Below are positions 34,801 to 46,071 of a stretch of DNA of 64,000 bases, piece after piece. Location: positions 1-64,000 of the forward strand of contig WNNJ02000966.1 in NCBI GenBank assembly GCA_012934845.2, written 5' to 3'. The stretch comes from Pomphorhynchus laevis. Its lineage: Eukaryota; Acanthocephala; Palaeacanthocephala; Echinorhynchida; Pomphorhynchidae. The notes beneath the pieces are model-generated. The model was not told where the DNA came from. It made no database searches and saw nothing but the letters and a program-made list of their open reading frames with translations. Made by a program: the position numbers and the translations under genes. Position 1 is the stretch's first letter, and every line of letters begins with the position of its first letter.

Positions 34801-36240
34801 TTTTGTTCGCAGGATGATTGTGAAACTCAGATTTATACAACATTTTAATTCGTTGCGGAAAAAAATCAATTGAAATCTTTTTGCAACATCAACATTTTTT
34901 ATGCATCTTAAAGAGCATGAACACAAAAAATGAACGCTTAATTTCAGGCTGTTAGAATTGCATCGTTTAACACTAATCTTTCAATAGCGGATGAATCACC
35001 AGATGTAATTCTTTTGACTTTAATATATGATAAGATATTTTCATTTAAGCTAATATTATCAGCGAGATTGTGCCCCGGACCTTTCTTTTACTTGATTATC
35101 TAAGAGTTTTGATTCGTCAAAGACTAATTTATTCAAAGATCTTATAGGATTCAAAGCATGATATCGTTGAGTTTAGCCTAGAGCATTAAAAAGTAGTTAT
35201 CTCGTGCGCAAGTTTGTTTACTACCTTTGGTCGACACCGGTACCATCAACTGCATCCATAATGTAAGGATTTTCATAGTTAAGGACTATTGAAATCTATA
35301 AACATGATGGCCAAGAATCAAATATTATTGTAAGTATCGACCGGAACCAAAATTATTTTGAAATATTTTTGTTGTCATAAGGTTGGTCGGTATATTTCGA
35401 ATAATTTTATTATCGATATAGATCCATAGACGATCCGACAAAATGTTAAAGCATATTGCGAATTTTTATGCAATTAATACAACGATGATTTATTAAACCG
35501 ATGCTTTAATGTACAAATATCGCTAAGCCGATTGACCCTACATACAACTAGTGATATCAACATACCTAGTTCGAAAAGTTGTGAATTATCGACTCATTTA
35601 TTACGGGGTTTTGATGGACATCTAACTTGAAACTTCTGAATATTTGTGATGGCCATAAAGCGTTCAATTATTAAATCCTTATACAATTACAGTATTTTAT
35701 GATTAGAATATAGCAATCATTGTTTCAATTTTAAAATTTGCCAGAATGAAATTAAAAAATCACCCACGTGATTAGTTTTTCTGTAATTTTGTATAAAAAT
35801 TACGGATAATCTTATGTACGATCATATGACTAGCATGACGAGATCTATTTCTCGTAAAAAGATTTGATTGCCTCGCAAATCTTCCCTGTAATCAATGCTC
35901 TTGTTTTTCTATCACTCAAATTTTTTATCTACTATTTGTATTAATTTTGGTCGATGGTCGTAGCAAATCAGATCACTTAACCAAGTCGTTGTTACCACAT
36001 TTCATGTTGTTCTTGTAATCGTAGTTCTTTTGTTTGTTTTATGTTTGCGAAGACTAGGTAGTATTCGCTCGATCATTAGTTCAGCAGAAGATTTGTCTGT
36101 GCTGGCGTGTACTGAATTTCTGTAGCTTTGCAGAAATGTTAATATGGCTTAATTGTTTTGTTCACTTTTGAATATCTTTTTGACGCTATATTTTTCAGCG
36201 TTTGTCTGGAACGCTCAGCCAAACCATTAGCTTGTGAATG
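34801..36240. other. AT-rich stretch, only a direct repeat recognised
   Basis: Apart from the 312-bp repeat at 35155-35466, I see no gene, RNA or element here. Confidence 0.4.
35155..35466. repeat. 312-bp direct repeat, right copy
   Basis: Partner of 33605-33916. Confidence 0.75.
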
Positions 36241-36742
36241 ATACTGACTTGTTCTTAATGTTTTAGAAGTTGACGAGCGAGGAAACAGTTTATTCAATGA
36301 ATTTCCGAAGGCAACTGCATAAGAGCTTACGAAACCTTAGCGTTTGCTCTGTGAGACGTCCTCTTGAAAAGAACACTAATCCCGAGATAGCCCAAGTGCC
36401 CCCAGAGGCGCACCTGGGCTTTCCCTATCAACGACAGATGCTAGGCCTCTTTCAGAACCCACCTAGCTTTCTTCATGATACGTTTGAGTCTATCCAGGTC
36501 AGCTTTCGCCGACCAGTTCACCGTAACGGTGAACCCCATGTATTTTACCCGACTTGTAAAGGTAGGGATGGGTTCAGAGGCAAATATGGAGAAGAGTGAA
36601 GATAGTGCTAGTCTCTTACGTTTTTTCTTTGTTGCAGGGGAGCCATTAAAGACTACCACCTGCAATTTTGCGGAGTTTAAAATAAGATTGGATTAGGGTA
36701 GCTGGTCTTTTAATCTTGGAAAGAAACGGCTGATGTCAGAGA

Positions 36743-37537
36743 CTACGTCTTTACACCTGCGTCCAGTAAACAGGGCTGTGGTGTCATCAGCGTACACCAC
36801 AAGACGTTGTTCACGTAAAAATATTTTAAATAGATTAATGGAGGCAGCAAGATACAAGATTGAAGAAAGTAGTGAACTTTGAGGCACACCCGTAATAGGT
36901 AGAACTGACGCGCATTAGGGTCGTCTTCATAATAAAATCGCTTGGTGTACAGCAGTATCTCCACCCTGTTAAATATTCTCGCAGGCAACCCGAGGGACCT
37001 GAGAGAAGAGATCACAAAGGGAATGGAGATACGGTCAAATGCAGCAGAAACGTCGAGGAAAACAGCCACTACAAGACGATGGCTATTATCCCGACAAAAC
37101 TCCTCCATCTCACCTATTGATGAATGGACCGAGCGACCTTTAACGAACTCATAAAAACCAGGAGAGATCAAATTACGCCTAATCAAATGGTCGCGGATTT
37201 TACGCGCAAGCGCTTTTTCGTAAATCGACACGAGGGCATTTTGAATCAAAATGGGTCGCAGATATTTAGGGCATGAGCAGGATTTTTTCTTAGGAATAAA
37301 AACTCTCTTACTAATATTGATGCCTGCTTCATCGGATTGGGAGACTAGAAGCATTGTGACGGCCACTTTTCTTCTCTGATCGGCTGTCAAAAGCTGATAA
37401 ACTCGAGAGGAAAGCAGAGCGACAGATTCGGAGGTGCCTGGAAGTGGACCATAGGAGTTAAGGATATCTGTTACAGATGTCCCTACTCCTGGAGTCACCC
37501 CAAGGCGGGATTGGTTGAGGTGATTGAGTGGCTCCAT
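36743..37537 (-). pseudogene. LINE reverse transcriptase fingers and palm
   Basis: Open frame of 264 codons from the linker to beyond RT motif A. D162 is present. Motif C lies in the next frame (YADDTTALFTGRRC), so this frame ends without a usable active site. Confidence 0.8.
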
Positions 37538-38404
37538 AGTTATGAAAGGCTAGTAACTCCTCCAAAACCTTTTCAAGGCCTATCTTACCAATCCGACCCA
37601 ATGCTCTATCCTTCCAACACACAAACTTCTCCTTCCTAAATATATTCCAGAAGGAAGACTGAGACGGGTTAAAACGAGCAATATTCGTCTTATCCCTACT
37701 CAGTTGGAACCTATATCTAGTGCTGTAGTATTCATTCGAGAGGGTTTTGTCTGGCGGAAGCAGAGATATTAGGAAGTTTCAGCAATTTAGCTAGGACCTT
37801 GAGTTTGTCAGAGTGGAATTGTATAAGCGACCTTTATAGGTAGTCGATAAAATCACGGTAGCTTGCGAAGAGAGGTAGGTATTGAATTCGGTTAAACTCT
37901 CATTTTCTATTCTGGGGAAGAGGCGGATAGCCGCCTGAAAGAAGGCAACTCTAATCGGATCAAAGTGAAACCTCCTTCTTAGCAACGTATCTTCCTCTAT
38001 CTTCCAACGAATGATGTCATGAGAGGTGGTCAACTATTGACGCGACTGCTCCGTGCAGAGGGGTTTAAGCGACTACCTCGAGTGAAGCAGTAAAATGTCG
38101 AGGATTGAATTTGTTGATGTGCAATGAAAGGTGGGTGCATGTGGCTTGTGAATAAAGTAATCGTTCCTGACTCTGCGAAGTGATGCGTTGATCCAACGAC
38201 CAGTTATGTCGTTAAAGGCCCTAGTATCATGTCATAGCCGCTGTCGATAATACCATCCAAGAGGTTACGATTATTGTGGATCTCCCCTGGACGAATGTAA
38301 ACATTGGTTAGACTAAGGCGTTTACCGTTCTTACTGAGTGAAACTACCAGACAAGACAGGGTTGGACATGAGTAGTTTAGCAAGAGGGAGTACCTTAATT
38401 AGCA

Positions 38405-38644
38405 CTAGACTAAGGTCAAGAGTCCTTGATATGAAAAGGATTGAGGTGGGGTTATGTACGGAGTATAGTGGGAACAAATATGCTTTGGGATAAATCGAGT
38501 AATTTCCTGAGTGAGACGGATAACTCGCGTCTTCTGAAGGACTATAACATCTGCGTCTCTACCAGATAAAAGTCTAAGGTAAGAAGAACCTCCCAAATTC
38601 CACTGAATTATATTCAGTGGAAAAGGCTCGGGTTTACTCACCAT
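38405..38644 (-). pseudogene. LINE APE endonuclease N-terminus
   Basis: 79 codons with the first two endonuclease motifs, of which the second has lost its catalytic Glu. The 5' side (38645-38750) is LINE sequence between ORF1 and ORF2, including the short hairpin ccaggggttccgaccctgg (minus strand). Confidence 0.7.
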
Positions 38645-38829
38645 TGTGTCAGATAAGTTGGATGGGGGAAGCCAACCTAGGTAGAGCTAGGTGCGGGAAG
38701 GATGCCCTTCCCGCCATCAGCCCCATCCAGGGTCGGAACCCCTGGGCAATATCTTAATTTTCCTAGGAGACTATCTTCTGCTGTATTAACTTACCCACTT
38801 TTAGTGGAGGCAAGGATCTGACCGAAGCC

Positions 38830-40140
38830 CCGCGCTTCTTTGTTAATATCAAATGATTCTCAGTTAATATCAAATGATTCAAATAGTTGCTGGACAAACA
38901 AAGAGCGTATACATAGAATAGTAAATGAGTCTATAAACTCCTCTCTCAACCGTTGCATCAATAAGCAGGTATTTCATGCTGTTTGTTTTTTTCTACTCAC
39001 ACCAGAGGTAGATAAATTTTATTTAAAATTAGCAAACACTCTTGATAGGGAAAGCGCTAGGGCCTCACATCTGATAGTTCGTAATTTACCCGTTTCTGAA
39101 AGCGAGCAATAAGTTATATTAAATGTCATTAAGGAAATTGGTTGTCTTTTGGTCGGACAGAAACTAGACTTTCATCGATTCCCTGCACTTCATACTAACT
39201 CTCCTTTGTAGGTTAAGGTAAAAACTAGCGTCAGCCATGTGGAATCATCTTTAAAATCTTCGTTTAAGCTTAAGAATTCATCTCTCTTTCATACGGTGTA
39301 CTTGTGCCCTGATTTGTCGAAACTTGAACCAGAGGAACTTAAGAGATTACGGAAAGAATTATCCGAACGAAAAAAGTCAGACCCAAGTAAGCGATATTTT
39401 ATTAGAGGGCATAAGATAGTGGTTTCATCAAGTAGGGAAGCCCACGCAGTAAATGTGAGCTTACCAGTACTCGGCGAAGTTTCGTCTACAGGCAACAACA
39501 ATCTTTCTAACCCAGCCAATATATGACCAACGATTGAAAATGGTTTAAATGTAAATCCTCCAGCAAAACTTCAAGTAAATCATCCGGGGTATCCTCTAAT
39601 TGATTCTACTCCTCTGCTCCCCAAATCTTCCTGGAAATAAGCCGTTTTAAATATCCGTTCTCTTAGTAACAAGGTTGATTCAGTATATGATCTTTCCCTT
39701 CATAAATCTTTGGATGTTTTGTGTTTAACCGAATCTTGGCACGTTGATCAGAATGATTACTCTCTTAAAAGCCTCCGCTATTTAAATCTCTCTGTGGTCG
39801 ATAAGGCTCGTCAACGACCTATTAGTTCAAATCGATTAATTAACCACGGTGGTCTTATAGCTTTCTCTCACCATTGGTCTCCGCAATCATTACCGTTGCC
39901 ATTTGTTCCTCTCACCTTCGAACTACTTGGGTTCCGTATAAAATCTGGCTCGTTGTTTCTCAATATCTACTTATTCTATCGGCCTGGATCATGTCATCCG
40001 TCTGACTCTTTTTGCTGTGAACTGTCAAACTTACTTTCTTTCATCTTCCTCTCTGGTCTACCTCGTGTTGTACTATCTGATATAAATGTTCGCTTATACC
40101 GTCCTCGTGATTCCAATACCTAAAGACGATTTCTACATTT
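38830..40140 (+). mobile_element. CR1-like LINE, 5' part only
   Basis: The + strand remains begin with ORF1: the RRM-like ASHLIVRNLPVSESE at about 39070-39110, then a C-terminal stretch VYLCPDLSKLEPEELKRLRK at 39299-39358. They continue into the ORF2 endonuclease (NIRSLSNKVDSVYDLS at about 39650; LCLTESW near 39720; DINVR near 40080). Frame changes and stops separate ORF1 and ORF2 parts. The RT is missing: the element stops at about 40130 and AT-rich sequence follows. Truncation at the 3' side is unusual for a LINE and suggests later rearrangement. Confidence 0.75.
39710..40123 (+). pseudogene. CR1 endonuclease domain fragment
   Basis: 137 codons of an APE-type endonuclease with the catalytic Glu in LTESW and the later SDINVR (usually GDFN). 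The first motif (NIRS) lies just 5' in the same frame, after an in-frame stop upstream. Confidence 0.75.
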
Positions 40141-40281
40141 AACGATTAAATCAGCTAACTGAGTCTACGTATTGTTATATAATTATAAAATAAACAAAAC
40201 ATAATAATGCTAAATCAAAATTTAATAATTAAATAATAAAATTAATAATTGTTTTTAGATTTTCTATAATTTTAATCAAGT

Positions 40282-40312
<31 letters not shown>

Positions 40313-40367
40313 ATTTAAAATAAACGTCATTTTTATGAATTGACTAATAAATAACAGACGTTGTATC
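40141..40367. other. A/T-rich filler
   Basis: Low-complexity sequence with runs of aaaaata; nothing recognised. Confidence 0.5.
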
Positions 40368-40508
40368 AGAATAAGAATTAGAGGTCATCAGGAGGAACTG
40401 TTATGCTATCAGGTTTCGGCCCCTAACTCCTCTACCCAACATAGCAGCGGGGCCAAATACATGCTAATGATGTATTTCCTCTGAAATAACTATCTAGTAT
40501 CTTATTCT
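40368..40508 (-). ncRNA. Structured element with hammerhead-like pieces beyond a PLE end
   Basis: Outer stem AGAATAAGA/TCTTATTCT encloses AGAGG/CCUCU, a hairpin AAATACAT/ATGTATTT and GGCCCC/GGGGCC. On the minus strand it contains GGGU-A-GAGGAGUU, then GGGGCC-GAAA-CCU, then AGUUCCUC-CUGAUGA-CCUCU. GAGGAGUU pairs with AGUUCCUC over seven to eight bases like stem I, and ACCU with GGGU like stem III. The bases flanking CUGAUGA and GAAA do not pair with each other, so stem II is not formed directly. It stands 14 bases past the 3' end of a PLE reading frame, where PLE ribozymes are known to occur. Confidence 0.4.
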
Positions 40509-40513
40509 AATGC

Positions 40514-40789
40514 AAAGTATATTATTTATTATCCATCCATAAAAATTTGCCACTTAAGAGTTTAAATTTATTCTTTATATTATTGTGTTGATTTATATAT
40601 TTTACTATTTTCTGCTTGATGTTATTTTTATAGTAACCTAGTTTAAAATATGTATCTATTAAATTATTTAAATGATTTTGAAGAAAGCCAATATCATTAC
40701 ATATTGTTGCAATTCTTAAAATTTCATTATTTAATGTATTATATTTTATATTATATGGTATGCATGAATGCTCATGCAAAAATATGTTT
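40514..40789 (-). mobile_element. PLE C-terminal fragment of another copy
   Basis: About 85 codons (CIPYNIKYNTLNNEILRIAT and later LIDTYFKLGYY) that resemble the thumb-side region of PLE reverse transcriptases. It is not the same sequence as the C-terminal part at 56.2 kb, so it comes from a different PLE lineage joined to the next fragment at 40790. Confidence 0.55.
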
Positions 40790-40821
40790 CACTTGAATGA
40801 GTTACTGAACTCATTCAAGTG
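40790..40821. repeat. 14-bp fold-back hairpin at a PLE/PLE junction
   Basis: CACTTGAATGAGTT, loop actg, AACTCATTCAAGTG. The right arm belongs to the normal PLE sequence (compare near 56598); the left arm is its inverted copy and ends where the other PLE fragment begins. Confidence 0.8.
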
Positions 40822-41730
40822 TTTTATAAACTCTTCTAATTTACTTTTACCATGTTCCCATACTATGAACACATCGTCTACGCACTTGTCCCACATTGTT
40901 AGCTTCATACTTTGTGTTCAATAAACGCCGATTCCACCATGTCTACATAAATACCCGCATATATGGGTCCTTCTGAAGTTCACATGACTATCAATTTCTT
41001 TTGTAGAAACAGCTTTTCTTCAAATTTAAAGGTATTCGAATCTAAGACTATACGTAGCAATGTGAACAGTCTGTTGGTTGCCGAACTTTCTGATTTCTTA
41101 CTATCCAAATGTCGACGAATATATTGTACGCTACTGTTCGTATCAATTGATGTATATAGAGATATCACATCTACTGTCGCTAATATCGCAGTTTTACTGA
41201 TTGTGGATTTAATCTTTTCAAACTGAAGAAGAAAATTCCCTGTGCGTTCAATATATGAGTTACACTGTTTCAACAAAGAGTGCAGCTGCTTATTTATTTT
41301 GATAATAATTATGTAGTACATCCTTTATTGCTTATTATCGGTCTTCCTGGATACGTTAGTTTTGCCTTATGTATCTTTGGTAAAAGGTATAAATCCATAG
41401 GATTTGCTGCATGTCTTATATATTTCTTATCTTCATTGAAATATGTCTCTATTGTGTACTTGGCTTTTTGAATTACGTCTTCATGTACTTCCCGATCCAT
41501 TTCTTCGTATGGGGTCGTAGTTAGCTGTTTGTATCAATCACGGCAGTAATCGTAGTACCCTAATATCACTGCCTTCCCAATCGTTGAGAAGGTAGTAATA
41601 TAGCCCGCATTTCTATTCGTTTTGTTTTCATTTCTTTCTTGATAAATTACCTAATATTCGAATGTATCTTTAGTATCATGTGACAATATATGTTTCACTC
41701 TATTATTAGTATCGACTTTTGTTTTTAGAT
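40808..41730 (-). mobile_element. Penelope-like element RT fragment (unit copy 4)
   Basis: Carries LYLLPKIHKAKLTYPGRPII (minus strand, near 41330-41400), motif A DVISLYTSID, and VDD of motif C near 40870. These are typical PLE reverse transcriptase motifs. Its C-terminal end is replaced by the other PLE piece. It is broken by a few changes. Confidence 0.75.
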
Positions 41731-41748
41731 GCAACGTCGGTGTGTAAA

Positions 41749-41794
41749 GCGATCTCTAAGATCGCTGATGGTGATCTATCAGATCACCCATCAG
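41749..41794. repeat. Paired hairpins in spacer, copy 3
   Basis: Same arms as 85-130, with slightly different flanks. Confidence 0.6.
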
Positions 41795-41905
41795 TCAGAC
41801 GATTTTATCTATTACCAAAAACAAAAATCAATATATTTGTGTCGGTTGATCTAAAATCAGTACAAACGGCACATGTAACGAATTGTTATTTTTATTATTG
41901 TTATT

Positions 41906-41917
41906 ATTGTTACAACT
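41906..41917. other. Empty insertion site of the REL LINE
   Basis: Single attgttacaact at the place where copies 1 and 2 carry the inserted LINE. Confidence 0.9.
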
Positions 41918-42174
41918 AGTTGTTGTAGAATTATGGTAATATGATTTTTAACATATTTTGTATAATTATACACAAGAACTGAGTTTAAGTTGACAGGCTG
42001 TTGTCGATTGCGCCGTTCTTTTTACCAGTCACTAATATTAAGTTGCCTTGTCGAACACATGTGCCAGTACGAACAAGCAGACACTTCTTGAACCGACAGG
42101 TGGCCTATCTGTGGATGATAGAAAGTCTTTCTAATTTTATCAAACATTCTTTTAAGCACATCCATAATGTCACT

Positions 42175-42903
42175 TTAAGACAAACAACAACAGTTACGTT
42201 CCAATATGTATCTTAAGATATTTTTGAAAGTATTTGAATTATGAGCAGCAATTAGTAAACCTGTAACCAATGAATTGTAAGTACCCAAAGGGCAAATTGT
42301 AAAAACAACATTAATAGCCTCATCATCACAAAGTTTTTTGTTGGTAGTTATCGAAAAACATATTGTTGCAAGGTCTACTCTCGTGTGACTTTCATCACCG
42401 GCTGAAGCAAATGGAAACACTTCGTTTAGATATTTATACTCATCACGGCTATTGTGATGAGCTAATTTGGCATAGTGCCACCTTCTATGTAGCTTGCATC
42501 GTTTTAAACCATGGTGACATTTCAAGACGTTTGCCTCTATCAATTTTCCCTTCAAATCATCGCAACTCTTATATTCACTTCTCACAGCATACCTATCCCA
42601 TAGCGAATAACGGCACACATAAGTATTATCCACATATAGTCCACTATGTAATTCATATATCTCTTATAATATATCTCTTTCGATATGCAGGTTTTCGTAA
42701 CGAAAGATATCGTTCAAAGTAGTCACGGGCATACACCCATCTTTGCATATAACCTGTAATGCTAGACAAAATGGGGCAATACCGACTTGATCTTTAATTG
42801 CGTCAAACCGTTCTAGCAATTCAGCAGCATAGCATCGCAATTTATTAATCATATCTTTGATATCAACACCGGCAACTTCGTAAATATCCAATAGTGAATG
42901 CAT
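42175..42903 (-). pseudogene. Orphan 242-codon ORF family, broken copy
   Basis: Same family as 2120-2848 and part of the virus-like block; broken here. The small ORF that normally follows it on the minus strand corresponds to about 41918-42165. Confidence 0.5.
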
Positions 42904-43129
42904 CTATCTAAAGTTTTTAATAAATTTAGACTATTTAAGACGTAATTTAATATAATTTGAATTAAATTTAAATGGCATTATACACTCATTACTCATAAAT
43001 ATAAGTAAGAGAAAGATAAATATTTTTAATGAACACAAATAAATGTCTTTAAGATTATAATTTAAAGTTATATTACACAATCAATCATTCTTCTTGGTCT
43101 ACTTTTCTCTTACTACGCTTAGCCGAACT

Positions 43130-44887
43130 AAGATGAAACATGTCGTGTTTTTTTCCGGTTACTTGGCCGCCAACTACGACCAGCCTGGCAACAGCATCGT
43201 AGACAAGTGCCGGTTCAATACTTTCCGCTGGCAAAGGTATATTTTGCCTTTAGTCGCAATCAAACAGAATGAATTGTGGTCTGGTCCACGCATCTACCCG
43301 GCAGTTCTGTGAGATTGCACTGATGACAGCCCGTGTATATCCTGTCGTTAGGAAAACTCATTTTCGCGGATTCGTTCCATAAATAAATCGTCTCCTCTTG
43401 TTACATTAAATCTTGCTCGCGCGTTTTGACTAACAGTGTCACGCTCCTTGCTAATACTAAGTGTAATTGGAGCACCCAAGTACCTCCAAATTGACGGCCA
43501 AGACTCATAAGCCCAAGGACAGTGTAAGGCTGACAGGGATAGACAATTCTCCTATCCCATCTTCCGATCCATGCCTCATTATTAGCTAGATCAGCATTTA
43601 CGGACCCTCTCCCGCCATTCCATCGACTGATGTTACACGCGCCGATTGGTAAGTCATCATAACATAGATCTTTGATTGCAAGATAAACGGCAGAGAAGAA
43701 GCTTGCAGATGTCTCATTATATGGTGCTTCCAAGTGAGCTTCTAGATACACTGCCGTACTACCATAATTCGCATTTGCTGCTCTGGTCATGTACATCTGT
43801 AAGAGGTTAGCTGAGGCGGACCATCTGTGAAATATGGTGCTAGTAGCAGTTGAAATAATCATATTTGTAAGTATAAAAGATTGGACAATTTCGACCAATG
43901 GTCCCTTAAGTGCGCTTGCTAATTCCAACTTTTCCGCTATATGTTCAGTTTGATTATTCAATCGCAGCCATGCATATAGAAGATTTTTGAATATGGGCCG
44001 CAACCACTTTAAACGGCGGTACACCGCAAAAGCGTTTACAATGCAGTTTAAATTTCCTTGTCCTTGGTAAAAGAAAGAAACGGCTATAGCCATCACCAAC
44101 CCGGAAAGATAGTCGTCGCTGGTAGATGTCTTAAAAGCCAATTTCGTCAATATTGAGCCGATTGAATAATACGTCGGAACAGCAAAGGGAATCACTGGCA
44201 CTGCTTCATGATATAAGATGGTTACGTCAAATCTTAATGTAACAAAATTGTCTAAAATGGGAATATTAATTGCATCGGCTGGTGCAGCAAATCGTGGTAA
44301 TCCATTTGCTATCAACCGCACGATTGCTAGCTCAGCTAATGTATACTCACTATTATTCAATACTAACTGACCAGCTTCAATTGTATGCAATATATCGCTA
44401 GCGCTGTGGACAACATCTGCTGCCAGAGGGTCCAGACTGATCAGATTAACACTTCTTCAACAATAGCAGGTAACACGGGTTCAACTCCATTTGTAATAAA
44501 CCAACTACGGTGTATGAATAGTACCCATCCGATAGCATAAAAGCTTTCCATGAGATCTCTGCTGGTCCCATGGTTACAGCTGAAGTTAAATAGCCAGCTA
44601 GGGCTTTGCTGATCCCTAAAGTTCCTTGTAGATCGGAACTGACATTACCTTCATCTATTAATACCCCACGATAGTATTTTGAAAAATTATCTGAAGCAGA
44701 TATTTGAATTGGAGGGGCTAGAGAAAAAGTCACCGTAATATTCTGAGCTGCAACAGTGCGTGGACGTGAAATTATTACGACTTGCTGACCTTGCACTGGG
44801 TTTATGGCGTTTTAATGTGCGACAGTGCCATATATATAATTTATAACAGCATTTTGCTCTGCATTTATTTCCAATGAACAATTGCAT
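43130..44887 (-). pseudogene. Capsid-like virus fossil, copy 3
   Basis: Contains the long open stretch of about 330 codons and belongs to the second sequence subtype. Shorter at its 3' side than the other copies. Broken, with several breaks. Confidence 0.5.
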
Positions 44888-44960
44888 ACACGAGCGAGTA
44901 TCATCATTTGGTAGGCTTCATCAATTATCCTCGTGTGAATACTTTAATCCTAGATGCAGG

Positions 44961-45032
44961 ACTGTACACTACAATCAGCGTAAGTGGACCTCATCATCAG
45001 TGAGCCTACGCCTACATTTTGTGTTTCGGTCC
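44961..45032 (-). ncRNA. Hammerhead relic, first unit of the array
   Basis: The core reads AUGAUGA instead of CUGAUGA, so C3 is lost, and a linker-helix base is changed. All three stems remain. Probably inactive. Confidence 0.55.
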
Positions 45033-45332
45033 TTTAAATATCTGCTGAAATTTTCCTCTGCTGCCTTTCTCTAAAAACAATCGATACAATTTGTAAGAAA
45101 AAACGCTTCCACATGTACAAACTGTACGTTGTATCCGTCGATTGAAACCAAAAGACGGTAATAACACAACAGTTGACGGTAACAACCGACAATCTGTCTT
45201 TTGAATTTTCATTGACAGGAAACCGGAATCCACAGGTAAATAGAATAAACAATTGCATACACGAGCGAGTATCATCATTATGGTCGGCTTCATCAATTAT
45301 CCTCGTGTGAATTCTTTAATCCTAGATGCAGC

Positions 45333-45404
45333 ACTGTACACTACAATCAGCGTAGGTGGACCTCATCAGCAGTAAGCCTACGCCTACCTTTCGTGTTTCG
45401 GTCC
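45333..45404 (-). ncRNA. Hammerhead ribozyme, non-circular order
   Basis: Identical in all pieces to 13714-13785. Confidence 0.75.
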
Positions 45405-45705
45405 TTTAATTATCTGCGGAAATTTTCTTCTGCTGCCTTTCTGTAAAAACAATCAATACAATTTGTAACAAAAAACGTTTCCACTTGTGCAAACTGTACG
45501 TTGTATCCGTCGATTGAAACCAAAAGACGGTAATAACACAACAGTTGACGGTAACAACCGACAATCTGTCTTTTGAATTTTCTTTGACAGGAAACCGGAA
45601 TCTACCAGGTAAATAGAATAAACAATTGCATACACGAGCGAGTATCATCATTATGGTCGGCTTCATCAATTATCCTCGTGTGAATTCTTTAATCCTAGAT
45701 GCAGC

Positions 45706-45777
45706 ACTGTACACTACAATCAGCGTAGGTGGACCTCATCAGCAGTAAGCCTACGCCTACCTTTCGTGTTTCGGTCT
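45706..45777 (-). ncRNA. Hammerhead ribozyme, non-circular order
   Basis: Like 14460-14531, with the outer stem II pair lost and the core intact. Confidence 0.7.
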
Positions 45778-46071
45778 TTTAATTATCTGCGGAAATTTTC
45801 TTCTGCTGCCTTTCTGTAAAAACAATCAATACAATTTGTAACAAAAAACGTTTCCACTTGTGCAAACTGTACGTTGTATCCGTCGATTGAAACCAAAAGA
45901 CGGTAATAACACAACAGTTGACGGTAACAACCGACAATCTGTCTTTTGAATTTTCTTTGACAGGAAACCGGAATCTACCAGGCAAATAGAATAAACAATT
46001 GCATACACGAGCGAGTATCATCATTATGGTCGGCTTCATCAATTATCCTCGTGTGTATTCTTTAATCCTAG

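Larger units (their letters stand above)
36250..38750 (-). mobile_element. R1/Jockey-like LINE, ORF2 with decayed enzyme domains
   Basis: Minus-strand LINE, the fullest copy of this family in the window. The ORF2 start MVSKPEPFPLNIIQWNLGG is at 38644, with N16 of the APE endonuclease; the catalytic Glu of LQET is Lys here (LQKT, K38). The linker (38033-37540) is followed by the RT: fingers CPKYLRPILIQNALVSIYEK, GFYEFVKGRSVHSS, motif A VFLDVSAAFDRI (D162 of the frame starting at 37537), and motif C YADD at 36783-36794. Several frameshifts separate these parts, so it is dead. The 3' end near 36390-36419 has a GC-rich hairpin (gcccaagtgc and gcgcacctgggc) also found at 49850-49878. Confidence 0.8.
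44877..46071. repeat. Ribozyme tandem array, three units
   Basis: Ribozyme cores start at 44961, 45333 and 45706 (periods 372 and 373). It ends in ttaatcctaga and continues into block D. Confidence 0.9.

Noticed and set aside
38840-39112. 90-codon frame as an independent gene
   Set aside because: Its end (LIVRNLPVSESE) belongs to the CR1 ORF1. The start is AT-rich flank.
41720-41840. tRNA-like look of the spacer hairpins (seven-base loop with CTA in anticodon position)
   Set aside because: No acceptor stem and no T arm or TTCRA box. The second hairpin is too long for a variable arm.
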